From Micromonospora zingiberis (lineage in GTDB: Bacteria; Actinomycetota; Actinomycetes; Mycobacteriales; Micromonosporaceae), in contig NZ_SJJR01000001.1 of assembly GCF_004331455.1 (NCBI RefSeq), forward strand, positions 434,001 through 498,000: 64,000 bases of DNA. Reading direction: 5' to 3'. Shown in pieces: positions 28,393 to 37,295 of the stretch (the stretch's first letter is position 1; every line of letters starts with the position of its first letter). The notes under the pieces are model-generated. The model saw only the letters and a list, made by a program, of their open reading frames with translations. It had not been told where the DNA came from and did not search any database. The translations under genes and the position numbers were made by a program.

Positions 28393-29526
28393 ATGGCGAC
28401 GAACGTGCTGCCGGCCGCGGCGACCGCGAGCGGCGAACCAGATCGCCGCCGACCGCGCGGCAGCGTACGCGCCAACGAGAACATCGCCGGCTGGCTGTTC
28501 GTCGCGCCGGTGATCGTCATCCTCGGGCTGTTCCTGCTGCTGCCGATCCTGATGGCGCTGTGGGTGAGCCTGACCGGCTGGAACGGGCAGGGCAGTCCGT
28601 TCACCGGCAAGGTGCCGTTCGTCGGCACCGACAACTACACGCGGCTGTTCACCGACGAGGGCCTGGCCCGTCGGGACTTCATGACCAGCATCCGCAACAA
28701 CCTGTACTACGTGTTGCTGGTCGTACCGACGCAGACGGTGCTCGCCCTCGGGCTGGCGCTGGTGGTCAACAACCGGCTGCTCAAGGGCAAGAGCTTCTTC
28801 CGGACCGCGTTCTACTTCCCGTCGGTCACCAGCTCGGTGGCGATCAGCGTGGTGTTCCTGTTCCTGTTCGCCAACTCCGGCGCGGTCAACAGCCTGCTGG
28901 CGATGTTCGGCATCAGCGGGCCGCAGTGGTTCGCCGACTCCCGGGGCGTGCTGCACCTGCTGCTCGGCGTGGTCGGCGTGGACACCCCACCCGCCGCGCT
29001 GACCGACGGCGGGCCGTTCGGGCTGAGCTGGTGGGAGTGGCTGTCCGGGCCCAGTGTGGCGATGACGTCGATCATCGCGCTGGTCATCTGGACCACCTCC
29101 GGCACCTTCATGCTGATGTTCCTCGCCGCCCTACAGAACGTCCCCGTCGCCCTGGAGGAGGCCAGCACCCTCGACGGTGCCGGCCGCTGGCAGCGGTTCC
29201 GCCACGTCACCCTGCCGATGATCAAGCCGACCACCTTCCTGGTGCTCACCCTCGGCCTGATCGGCTCCTGGCAGGTCTTCGACCAGGTGTACGTGATGAG
29301 TCAGGGCGACCCGGCCAAGACCACCCTGACCCCGGCCTACCTGTCGTACCGCACCGCGTTTCGGGACTTCGAGTACGGCTCCGGTGCGGCGATCTCCTTC
29401 GTCCTGTTCCTGATCATCATCGTGCTCACCCTGACCCAACGCTGGTTGATGGCCGACCGGGATCCCGAACGGTCCCGATGGGGGCGGCGCCGTCGACGTC
29501 GTACACCGGAAGGAACCGCGCGATGA
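28393..29526 (+). CDS. Carbohydrate ABC transporter permease (MalF type)
   Basis: A 377-residue permease, longer than the usual 290-320 because of a charged N-terminus and an inserted loop (VDTPPAALTDGGPFGLSWWEWLSG, about 196-220). First helix WLFVAPVIVILGLFLLLPILMAL; EAA loop ALEEASTLDGAGRWQRFRHVTLPMIKPT. A GGAGGGAAAG ribosome site precedes the ATG. Partner of the following MalG-type permease and the upstream binding protein. Confidence 0.92.
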   Translation: MATNVLPAAATASGEPDRRRPRGSVRANENIAGWLFVAPVIVILGLFLLLPILMALWVSLTGWNGQGSPFTGKVPFVGTDNYTRLFTDEGLARRDFMTSIRNNLYYVLLVVPTQTVLALGLALVVNNRLLKGKSFFRTAFYFPSVTSSVAISVVFLFLFANSGAVNSLLAMFGISGPQWFADSRGVLHLLLGVVGVDTPPAALTDGGPFGLSWWEWLSGPSVAMTSIIALVIWTTSGTFMLMFLAALQNVPVALEEASTLDGAGRWQRFRHVTLPMIKPTTFLVLTLGLIGSWQVFDQVYVMSQGDPAKTTLTPAYLSYRTAFRDFEYGSGAAISFVLFLIIIVLTLTQRWLMADRDPERSRWGRRRRRRTPEGTAR

Positions 29527-30407
29527 CCACCCTGGCCGACCGACCGGCGACGCCCACGCGGCGCGGCGACCGGGGGCCACGCACCCTGGCCACCCGCTTC
29601 CTGGGGTACGCCGTCCTGGTCTTCTTCTCGCTGGTCTTCCTCTACCCGTTCGTCATCCAGATCGGCAACTCGCTCAAGACCGAGCCGGACGCGGCGACCA
29701 ACCCGCTGTCACCCATCCCCGACCCGCTGGTGCTCGACGGCTTCGTCCGGATCTTCACCGGCACCAACTTCCCGCTCTGGCTGGGCAACTCGGTGCTGGT
29801 GACGGTGCTGGCCACCGCCGGCCGGGTGTTCTTCTGCTCACTCGCCGGGTACGCGCTGGCCCGGCTGCGCTTCCGGGGTCGTGGCGGGCTGTTCGCCGCG
29901 GTCATCGCGGTGATGGCGGTGCCCGGTGTGGTGCTGCTGATCCCGAAGTTCCTGGTGCTCAACCAGCTCGGCATCTACAACAGCTACACCGGACTGATCC
30001 TGCCGCTGCTCGCCGACGCCGCCGGCGTGTTCATCATGAAGCAGTTCTTCGAGTCCATTCCGGTCAGCGTGGAGGAGGCGGCCCGCATCGACGGCGCCGG
30101 CATCTTCCGCACCTACTGGTCGGTGGTGCTGCCGATGGCGAAGCCAGCCCTGATCACCCTGACCATCCTGTCGTTCCAGGGCTCCTGGAACGAGTTCCCG
30201 CACAGCCTGGTCTCGGTGCAGGATCCGAGCCTGTTCACCCTGCCGCGCGGCCTCGCCGACCTGGTCAGCGGCTCGCTCGGCAAGGGCACCCAGTACCCCC
30301 TGAAGCTCGGCGCCGCCCTGCTCGCCACCATCCCCGTGGCGATCATCTTCGTCGTCTTCCAACGCCACTTCGTCCGAGACGCCAACGAAGGCGCCGACAA
30401 GACCTAA
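29523..30407 (+). CDS. Carbohydrate ABC transporter permease (MalG type)
   Basis: A 294-residue permease starting at an ATG that overlaps the previous stop (ATGA). Six helices are predicted, beginning FLGYAVLVFFSLVFLYPFVIQIG; EAA loop SVEEAARIDGAGIFRTYWSVVLPMAKPA. Last gene of the LacI-binding protein-permease operon. As in the other transporter loci here, no ATPase is encoded alongside. Confidence 0.93.
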   Translation: MTTLADRPATPTRRGDRGPRTLATRFLGYAVLVFFSLVFLYPFVIQIGNSLKTEPDAATNPLSPIPDPLVLDGFVRIFTGTNFPLWLGNSVLVTVLATAGRVFFCSLAGYALARLRFRGRGGLFAAVIAVMAVPGVVLLIPKFLVLNQLGIYNSYTGLILPLLADAAGVFIMKQFFESIPVSVEEAARIDGAGIFRTYWSVVLPMAKPALITLTILSFQGSWNEFPHSLVSVQDPSLFTLPRGLADLVSGSLGKGTQYPLKLGAALLATIPVAIIFVVFQRHFVRDANEGADKT

Positions 30408-30456
30408 CCCCACCCCTCCACCCCTCCCCTCTCCCCCCTCCCCCGCCTCCGCCCTC

Positions 30457-30517
30457 GTTGATCAAGAGCCTTGCGTCTGGGATCAGGCCGTACTCCGACG
30501 CAAACCTCTTGATCAAC
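30457..30517. terminator. Bidirectional terminator between importer operon and RiPP cluster
   Basis: Outer arms GTTGATCAAGAG / CTCTTGATCAAC (30457-30468, 30506-30517) and inner arms TTGCGTC / GACGCAA. It overlaps the stop codon of the leftward M50 protease gene and marks the boundary of the RiPP cluster. Confidence 0.7.
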
Positions 30518-31751
30518 GGGGGCGGGGTGGGGCCGGGCGGCGGCGGGTGTGGTGGGTGAGGAGGGCCGTCAGGAGGGCTGCTTCGGCGATCAGGATGGTG
30601 ATGGACCAGCCGGGGCCGACCCACCGGGCCAGGGTGGTGTACCAGTAGTGGATCAGAAGGCTCAGCACGGTGCCGGCGAACAGGGCGGAGGCCAGGCCGT
30701 AGAGGGCGTACGCCAGCCGGTCGCGTGGGCGGTAGTCGCGCACCGCCTGCGGTCCCTGGCGCAGCAGCCGGCGGTAGAACCGGTACGTGTCGGCGCGCAG
30801 GTCGGCGAGGTTCAACGCGTGGCTGAGCATGTGGTAACCGTCGAGCCGTAGGAACGGCACCAGGTTGATCGCGGCCGTGGCGGTGCCGAAGAGCAGCATC
30901 GTGCCGGCCAGGTCGTACAGCATCCCGTCCGGCGGCCCCCAGAGGCGCAGCGCCGCGAACGGCACCAGCGCCAGCATGCTCACGAAGACGCCGGCGAAGG
31001 CGGTGGCCACCCGCCGGCGCGGGGTGAACAGCACCACGTCGTCGACCTTGCAGTACGGGGCCAGCAGCGGGAAACGCCACATCACCCCGATCTCGGTGAC
31101 CCGCCCACCGAAATGCCGGCAGGTCAGCCCGTGGGCGCACTCGTGCAGGAAGACGATCAGCCAGGTGACCACCACCGCGATCAGGATGGCCGGCAGCGGG
31201 CGGCCACCACCGACGCCGCCGGCCAGCTCCGGCAGCTGCCAGACCACGTACCCGGCGACGGCCAGCGCCAGCAGCAGCGCCGGCACCACGAACCACCAGG
31301 TGAACACCGGCGCCAGCCAGGGCAGCACCCGGGTGAACAGCCGCTGCGGGTCGAACAGCGGCAGCCGCGCCGACAGCGGACCACGCCGGGCCTTCGCCGC
31401 GCCCGCGGCGGCCGAGGCGGTGAGTTCGGCGAGGGCATCCGGATCCGTCGCGCCGTGCAGCAGTTGCCGCTGGTGCAGCATGCCGAACAGCTGCTGCCAG
31501 TTCTCCGGCCCGAGCCGGCGCTGGTAGGCGGTGGCGTACTCGCCGGCCAGGTCGTCCAGGCCGCGGGTGCCGTCCATCCGCGACATCAGGAAGTGCTCCC
31601 GTGGCCCCACCCGGTAGTACCAGCCGGTCTCGGGATCCATCACGTGGTGGACGAGTTTCCCGTCCCGCCACACCCCCGGGCCGAGCACCACCCCGGGCCG
31701 CAGCCGGGGCCGGGCCCAGGTGGCGCTCTGGCTGGCCTCGACGGTGGTCAT
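30513..31751 (-). CDS. M50-family membrane metalloprotease with PqqD-like N-terminus (RiPP cluster)
   Basis: A 412-residue membrane protein. Residues about 15-98 resemble a PqqD/RRE winged-helix domain (VMDPETGWYYRVGPREHFLMSRMDG), the kind that recognises RiPP leader peptides. The rest is a site-2-protease-like membrane domain with the zinc motif HECAH at 203-207, the third-ligand motif NLVPFLRLDG at 296-305 and about six to eight helices. It would cleave a peptide within or next to the membrane; the simplest role is removing the leader of the modified precursor, or export or immunity. Last gene of the leftward operon, overlapping its neighbour by 4 bp (ATGA). Leader peptidase is an inference. 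Confidence 0.85.
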   Translation of the reverse strand: MTTVEASQSATWARPRLRPGVVLGPGVWRDGKLVHHVMDPETGWYYRVGPREHFLMSRMDGTRGLDDLAGEYATAYQRRLGPENWQQLFGMLHQRQLLHGATDPDALAELTASAAAGAAKARRGPLSARLPLFDPQRLFTRVLPWLAPVFTWWFVVPALLLALAVAGYVVWQLPELAGGVGGGRPLPAILIAVVVTWLIVFLHECAHGLTCRHFGGRVTEIGVMWRFPLLAPYCKVDDVVLFTPRRRVATAFAGVFVSMLALVPFAALRLWGPPDGMLYDLAGTMLLFGTATAAINLVPFLRLDGYHMLSHALNLADLRADTYRFYRRLLRQGPQAVRDYRPRDRLAYALYGLASALFAGTVLSLLIHYWYTTLARWVGPGWSITILIAEAALLTALLTHHTRRRPAPPRPR

Positions 31752-32797
31752 CGGGGTCCGGCCGGTGCCAGCTCGTCGAGCAGCGCGGTCCGCATCAGGT
31801 ACGACAGGTAGATCTCGTCGAGGATGCTCACGCCGAGCCGGTTGTTGGTCATGTGCAGGTACGAGCTGAGCAGGATCGGTACGACCGCGTCGAGGTCGTC
31901 GACCACGCGGGGCTCGGCGTCGCCGCGCTGGAAGAGGAGGTTGCCCTGCCCGGCCGCGGTGACCACCCGGTCGCGCAGCTCACGGCAGTGCGCCGCCCAG
32001 CGGTCTTCGACCCCGGTGGCGCGGGCCGGTGCCGGGCCGCGCGCCGCCGCGCGGATGGCGGCGAGCCGGTCGCGCAGCGCGACGTCCATCCGGCGGTAGC
32101 TGGTGTCGAAGCTGGCGTGGTAGTCGTCGCTCGGCTCGGAGTAGGAGATCTCCCAGAACCGGCGGTACTCGTCGAGGAACTCGGCGATCTGCCGGTCGTC
32201 GTCGAGAAACACCGCGCACATCATCATGCTCAGTTGCGCCGACAGGCCCAGCAGCACCGGTCGTACGTGGACGTTGGTGGTGGCCAGCAGGTCGAGCACC
32301 ACGTCGCTGGAGTGCTCGAAGTGCCACTCGGCCAACTCGATGCCGGCCGGGCCGCCGTAGCGGCCGTACTCGCGCTCGTACGGGATGTGGTGGGCGCTGT
32401 TGTTCTCCCGCATCGGCATCACCCCGGTCGGGCCGTACTCGGCATCCCACCGTTGCTGGCCGTACTCGGCGAGGAACATCTGCTTGTACAGCTCGCCCAG
32501 TCCCTCGCTGTCGACCTCGTAGAGCGCGGGTCGGCGACGCAGGAAGGCCGCGATGGCCTCGTCCACCCGGGCCCGCACCAGCTCCGGGTCGACGCCGGGG
32601 GCCGGCAGCACCCGCAGCCGTACGTGTGGGCCCTCCATCCAGTACTTGATGAAGAAGTACCGGCTGATCAGCCCCTCGTCGCGCAACTCGTCCACCAGCG
32701 GCCGCACCCCTTCCACCAGCATCGGGTTGGCGTTGCTGGCGTAGAACACGTGGACGCTGAGCCAGCCGTGGTCCACCGGCGACGGATAGTCAGTCAT
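31748..32797 (-). CDS. SpaB_C-type protein: glutamate elimination or cyclisation domain of a split LanB system
   Basis: A 349-residue protein of the thiopeptide-type bacteriocin biosynthesis domain. Signature stretches are WLSVHVFYAS at the start, RYFFIKYWMEGPHVRLRVLP and the central YEREYGRYGGPAGIELAEWHFEHSSDVV. In split dehydratase systems such a protein removes glutamate from glutamylated Ser/Thr to give dehydroalanine/dehydrobutyrine; relatives instead make the pyridine ring of thiopeptides by [4+2] cycloaddition. Which one applies cannot be read from the sequence. Only one such gene is present. The ATG at 32797 (GGGGAG upstream) overlaps the end of the LanB gene. Confidence 0.85.
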   Translation of the reverse strand: MTDYPSPVDHGWLSVHVFYASNANPMLVEGVRPLVDELRDEGLISRYFFIKYWMEGPHVRLRVLPAPGVDPELVRARVDEAIAAFLRRRPALYEVDSEGLGELYKQMFLAEYGQQRWDAEYGPTGVMPMRENNSAHHIPYEREYGRYGGPAGIELAEWHFEHSSDVVLDLLATTNVHVRPVLLGLSAQLSMMMCAVFLDDDRQIAEFLDEYRRFWEISYSEPSDDYHASFDTSYRRMDVALRDRLAAIRAAARGPAPARATGVEDRWAAHCRELRDRVVTAAGQGNLLFQRGDAEPRVVDDLDAVVPILLSSYLHMTNNRLGVSILDEIYLSYLMRTALLDELAPAGPR

Positions 32798-35564
32798 GGT
32801 CCACTCCCCCTCGGACACCGTTGAGTTCGACGGTCAGTTCGGTGACGTACGTGCCGGACTCCCCGCGTACCACCTGTTCGTCGCGGTCCGGCAGCATCTC
32901 GACGAGGACCAGCCGGCTGCCCGCGGAGCGTCCCATCGCTTCCAGCAGTTGCAGACAGAGGTAGCTGTCGAAGTCGACATAGAGCGGTTTGTGCTCCGGG
33001 CGGCCACCCGCCGTGCCGCCGCCCGCCGGTGCGGCACCGTCGGTGGCGGGGGCGAGGCGGGTGCCCTCCGGGGTGGCGAACACCCGGCGCGGCAGCCTGT
33101 TCTCCCGCCGCCACCGCTGCCAGCCGAGGAACCAGTCGGCGTCGCCGACCTGTGGGGTACGCGCCGGTGGCAGGTGATCGGGGTGCAGTTTCCACATCCG
33201 CCGTTGCAGCACCAGGTCGCCGTGCACGATGCGGGGGTAACCGACCATGCCCCGGTCCGGCAACGGCACGGTGGTGCCGGCCCACAGGTCCGGCTGGGCC
33301 ATCCCGAGGTGGGCGAAGTTGAGCAGCACCTGCTGCACCTCCGGCAGCGCCATCGGCAGCAGGAAACCCAGGTAGACCGGGATGACCTCGGCGTCGAGCC
33401 GGCGCGAGCGCAGCAGCAGCCGGTCGGCCACCGGATCGTGTTCGATGCTGAGGTCGTCCATGTGGATCTGCTCCGCCGCCGGCCGGAAGCTGATCTCCCC
33501 GGGGCAGACCAGCTCGTACGGGGTGACCGCCGGGTGCAGGTTGAGGTTGGTGGCGTCGTACCCGCCACGCAGTTCGGCGAGCACCGCACCGGGCGGCTGG
33601 AGCCGGGCCAGCTCGGTACGCAGCGCCCCGGCCAGATCCGCACCGGCGAACAGGTGCGCGAAGCGGGAGAAGAGCAGCGTCATGCCCGAGTAGACCCGGT
33701 TGACCACCACCCGCTGCCGGTCGTCCTGGTCGGCGAACTGGAGGAAGAAGGAACGCGGGTCGAGGATGCCGAGCGTGTCCGGCACCATGGCGGCCACCTC
33801 GGTCATGAACGCCTCGTCGAGCACCAGTTCCTCGGCGTCGTCCGGCAGCCCGGCGTACGCCTCGTCGACCCGCCGGGCCACCTCGACGCGCGCGTCGTCC
33901 AGGGCGGTGATCTCCTGTTGCCGGAACCAGTTCTCCTGCCGGACGTAGGCGTTGTCCGCGTCGAACGCCCGACGGCGCATCATCCGCCCGGTGTAGTGCT
34001 CGAAGAAGTCCTGCTGGAACTCGTGGGCGAAGCTGAGCAGGTCGTCGCAGCGCCCGCCGACACCGTAGCGGGCCTGGAAGAAGCCCTTGGTGACCAGCCG
34101 TCGGGGCAGGTTGACGTCGAACACCGGCATGATCCGCGCCAGCGCTCGCAGGCCGGGCAGCACCGCCCGCTGCCAGCGGTCCGGGTCGGCGGTGACCGGA
34201 GCGTCGGTGTCCAGCGTGGCGTCCTCGTACACCAGGGTCCGGGGGGCCGGGACGTCGGCGCGGCCGAGGTCGGCGTGGGCGGCGACAAGTTCCTGGCGGA
34301 TCCCCGCCAGCGCGGCGCGGCGGCCGGCCACGTCGGCGGCCGGGTAGTCGGTGGCGAGGCGGTTGACGGCACCGACCCGCTCGGCGAGCCGCTCGGCCCA
34401 CTGCCGGTCGATGCCGCACAGCGCGAGGCGGTAGCCCTCCACCGGGTCGTCGGCGTGGATGTCCAGTTGCAGGTTCGGCACCACCAGCAGGCCGACCCGC
34501 AGCAGGTGGTGCAGGTACTGCCCGATCTCGTCGGCGGGACGGCCGTCGGCGGCCAACTCGGCGGCCAGTTCGGAGAGTCGCCGGACGCGACCGCCGTCGA
34601 GCGCGGCCAGGATGTCGTGCAGCACCTGACCGGTGGGCAGCACGAACAGCGACTCGTGGATGGACTCCAGGGTGATCGCCGCGTCGCCGTCCTCCGAGCT
34701 GGTCCGTCGCCGCCGCAGGTAGCGCAGCCGGCCGCGTTCGATGCGCCAGCCGGTGGTGACGGTGACCGGCAGGTCCGCGCGTAACGTCTCGTCGGCCAGC
34801 ACGATCGCCGACAGCCGCCCCAGGGCGGCGAGGTTGAGCCGGGTCACCCCGCGTTTGCCGGCACCGGTGGCCGGGCGTACGTCGAGCAACGCGCCGGTGC
34901 CCCGGCTGAAGGTGCCGACGTTGACGGTGGTCAGCCGGCTGAACGGGCTGGTCTTGCAGGCGGTTCGCAGCGCGTACTCGAGCAGTGAACGCTCCACCCG
35001 GCGGGTGCGTTTGCCGGGCCGGCCCGCCGTGGCGAGGTATCCGGGCAGGTACTGGTCGAGCGACGGGGAGGCGAGCAGGATCCCGCCGCGCAGGTCGGGG
35101 TCGTCGGCCAGGTCGCGCAGCACCGCGCGGCGTTCGGTCAGCTCCTCGGCCAGCACGGTCGCGCCGTCGGTCAACTTCTGCTGGTACGCCGCGAAGGTCT
35201 CCAGCCAGTCGGTGAGCGCCCGGTGGGTGTCGCGGCCCAGTGGTCCGTCCGGCCAGTCCGCCGGGTTGGCCGGGCGCGGTCGGCGCAGGTTGTACACGTC
35301 GCGGCGCAGCCGGATCAGCCGTTGCCGCAGCCCGTCGTCGTGCAGGTGGCGGGCCACCACCGCCTGCAACGCGTCGGCCAGTTCCCGGCCCGTGTCGCGC
35401 AGCCGCGTCTCCAGGTCGACGACCTGGCGGGCCCAGGCGGCGCTGCGGTCGAAGGCGAGCCGGTCGGCGACCTCCAGCGGCAGGCCGCCGGTGCGCAGCA
35501 TGAACACCTCGGGCATCCGCCAGGACATCTCGGCGGCCGGTGGGGCGGGCAGCGACACCGTCAC
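32790..35564 (-). CDS. LanB-type lantibiotic dehydratase, glutamylation subunit (RiPP cluster)
   Basis: A 924-residue protein with the dehydratase N-terminal layout: VFMLRTGGLPLEV start, YALRTACKTSPFSRLTTVNVGTF (about 205-230), and NLHPAVTPYELVCPGEISF late. These enzymes activate core Ser/Thr with glutamate from glutamyl-tRNA. The elimination domain is absent and supplied by the next gene. The start is GTG 35564 with AAGGAG 7 nt upstream, judged better than GTG 35609, which overlaps the preceding stop. The protein implies that some core Ser/Thr become dehydroamino acids rather than azoles. Confidence 0.9.
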   Translation of the reverse strand: MTVSLPAPPAAEMSWRMPEVFMLRTGGLPLEVADRLAFDRSAAWARQVVDLETRLRDTGRELADALQAVVARHLHDDGLRQRLIRLRRDVYNLRRPRPANPADWPDGPLGRDTHRALTDWLETFAAYQQKLTDGATVLAEELTERRAVLRDLADDPDLRGGILLASPSLDQYLPGYLATAGRPGKRTRRVERSLLEYALRTACKTSPFSRLTTVNVGTFSRGTGALLDVRPATGAGKRGVTRLNLAALGRLSAIVLADETLRADLPVTVTTGWRIERGRLRYLRRRRTSSEDGDAAITLESIHESLFVLPTGQVLHDILAALDGGRVRRLSELAAELAADGRPADEIGQYLHHLLRVGLLVVPNLQLDIHADDPVEGYRLALCGIDRQWAERLAERVGAVNRLATDYPAADVAGRRAALAGIRQELVAAHADLGRADVPAPRTLVYEDATLDTDAPVTADPDRWQRAVLPGLRALARIMPVFDVNLPRRLVTKGFFQARYGVGGRCDDLLSFAHEFQQDFFEHYTGRMMRRRAFDADNAYVRQENWFRQQEITALDDARVEVARRVDEAYAGLPDDAEELVLDEAFMTEVAAMVPDTLGILDPRSFFLQFADQDDRQRVVVNRVYSGMTLLFSRFAHLFAGADLAGALRTELARLQPPGAVLAELRGGYDATNLNLHPAVTPYELVCPGEISFRPAAEQIHMDDLSIEHDPVADRLLLRSRRLDAEVIPVYLGFLLPMALPEVQQVLLNFAHLGMAQPDLWAGTTVPLPDRGMVGYPRIVHGDLVLQRRMWKLHPDHLPPARTPQVGDADWFLGWQRWRRENRLPRRVFATPEGTRLAPATDGAAPAGGGTAGGRPEHKPLYVDFDSYLCLQLLEAMGRSAGSRLVLVEMLPDRDEQVVRGESGTYVTELTVELNGVRGGVDHD

Positions 35565-35605
35565 GGGTCTCTCCTTCGTCGGCGCGTCGGTGCGGGTCGG
35601 GGGCG

Positions 35606-37285
35606 TCACAGCCGGTACTCCAGGTCGGCGACGGCGTCCGGGTGGCGCCCGAGGAGCAGGAACAACACCGTCCGTTCGTCGCTGCCGTCCAGGCCGAGCG
35701 CGGCGTCCATGGACACGTTGTCGAAACCCAGCACCGCACCGCAGCCGACCCGCTGCGCGGTCGCGGCGCAGTAGACCCGCTGGGCGACCGCGCCGATCTC
35801 GGCGTTGAGGATCCGGTAACCCCGGGGACCGTACGCGTCGAGCACGGCGTCGAGCCGTCCGGAGATGGCCAGCACCGCGCCGACCTGTCCCATCGTGTAG
35901 TTGGTGAGGAAGTACTGCTGTTGCAGGAACGCCGGCATCCCGATGTCGGGTTCAGGGGCGGCGGGCAGCAGCGCGTGCCGCCGGGCGCAGTAGGCGTAGC
36001 CGCCGGCGGGCAGCCCGTCGAGGTGGTTGGCGAAGACCCAGAGTCGGGTCAGTGCCGGTGCGTCGGCGGGTAGGCCGGCGTCGGCCGGGTGGGGCCGGCC
36101 GGCGGCGGCGAACGCGAGGGTGGTGCCGAGTTCGGCGGCGGTCAGTTCGGGTGGCCGACGGAATCGCCCGAAGCTGCTGGACCGGGTGGCCAGCACCGTC
36201 GACAGCGGACGGTCGAGCAGGTCGAGCCGGGGTCCGGGCAGCGCGACCGGTTCGCCGGACAGTGGCCGGGGCGCCGCGGCGATGACCGCGGCGGGATCGA
36301 CGGCGGTCGGAGCGGCGGCCGCCGCCCGGTGCACCGCGGTCACGGCGGCGAACTGCCGCACCCGCTCGGAGCGTTCGTGCGCGGCGTAGCGGACCCGAAG
36401 ATCCACCGACGGCGGGTGGGGCGACCCGCCGTCCATGGTGGGAGCCACGGGCCCGGCGCTCCCGACCGGGTCGGCTTCGTTCTCGGCCGGGGCGGCTTCG
36501 ATCTCGGCCGGGGCGGCGTCCCAGCGCAGCGGTACGACGGCGAAGACACTCTGCGCGTCGCTGTCGAACCCGAGCAGCCGGTCCATCGGCTCGGGGTCGA
36601 AGCAGAGCAGCCGGCGCAGCGGCACCCCCAGCGCCGACGCCAGCAGCTCCCAGGAGCCGAGCAGCGCGCCGAGGTCCTGGGTGACCACGTGGTAGCAGAA
36701 GCTGTTGTACTTGAACGAGTTCTTCCAGAACCGGAGGCTCACCACCAGGTAGCTGTCGGCGTCCTCGGCGCCGACCAGTCCGGCCCGGACGGTGCCGCTG
36801 ACGTCGCCGACCAGCAGGCGCTGGAGCACGTGCCGACCGGTGTCGTAGTGGTAGACGCCGGGCAGCAGCGGCGCGGAGGCCCCGGCGACCAGGTGCAGTT
36901 CCACCGGGTACATGCCGCCGCCGGAGGCGGTGCCCCGCCCCCAGACGGCGTGCTCGAAGTGCGCCCGTTTGGCGACGTCCTGGTTCCAGTTGATGGTCAT
37001 CCGCCGGTCGAGCACCCCGTACGACAGCCGGAGCAGGGCTGCCAGCCGGGTCAACGACCAGCCCGCCGGTGCCGGCGGATCCGTCCGGGTGAACAGCTCG
37101 CGCAGGCTGGCCAACTCGGGCAGCTGCGTCGGCAGCGGCAACCGGGGGGCGCCCGGGTATGCGGTGTGCCGGGACGGCTGGTCGACCCAGTCCACCTCGA
37201 AGTTGAGGGGCTCCATCGGAACCCGGGCCCGGCGGAAGACCGCCTCGGTGTAGTCCCGCACGATGTCGCGGGCCGGAAGCTGCAT
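35606..37285 (-). CDS. SagB-type FMN dehydrogenase (azoline oxidase)
   Basis: A 559-residue protein with two nitroreductase-like regions. The first (about 80-270) has LSYGVLDRRMTINWNQDVAKR, SGGGMYPVELHLVAG and LVVSLRFWKNSFKYNSFCYHVVTQDLGALLGSWELLASALG; the second (about 370-555) has PPELTAAELGTTLAFAAAGR and YFLTNYTMGQVGAVLAISGRLD. SagB-type enzymes use FMN to oxidise thiazolines/oxazolines to aromatic thiazoles/oxazoles. A Pro/Glu/Ala-rich linker joins the halves. TAGGAG precedes the ATG, and it begins 10 bp after the YcaO gene in the same operon. Confidence 0.9.
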   Translation of the reverse strand: MQLPARDIVRDYTEAVFRRARVPMEPLNFEVDWVDQPSRHTAYPGAPRLPLPTQLPELASLRELFTRTDPPAPAGWSLTRLAALLRLSYGVLDRRMTINWNQDVAKRAHFEHAVWGRGTASGGGMYPVELHLVAGASAPLLPGVYHYDTGRHVLQRLLVGDVSGTVRAGLVGAEDADSYLVVSLRFWKNSFKYNSFCYHVVTQDLGALLGSWELLASALGVPLRRLLCFDPEPMDRLLGFDSDAQSVFAVVPLRWDAAPAEIEAAPAENEADPVGSAGPVAPTMDGGSPHPPSVDLRVRYAAHERSERVRQFAAVTAVHRAAAAAPTAVDPAAVIAAAPRPLSGEPVALPGPRLDLLDRPLSTVLATRSSSFGRFRRPPELTAAELGTTLAFAAAGRPHPADAGLPADAPALTRLWVFANHLDGLPAGGYAYCARRHALLPAAPEPDIGMPAFLQQQYFLTNYTMGQVGAVLAISGRLDAVLDAYGPRGYRILNAEIGAVAQRVYCAATAQRVGCGAVLGFDNVSMDAALGLDGSDERTVLFLLLGRHPDAVADLEYRL

Positions 37286-37295
37286 GCCGGTGCTC

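Noticed and set aside
32794-35739. A 981-codon frame within the LanB gene
   Set aside because: Arg/Pro/Gly-rich frame-shifted shadow of the dehydratase gene without family features.
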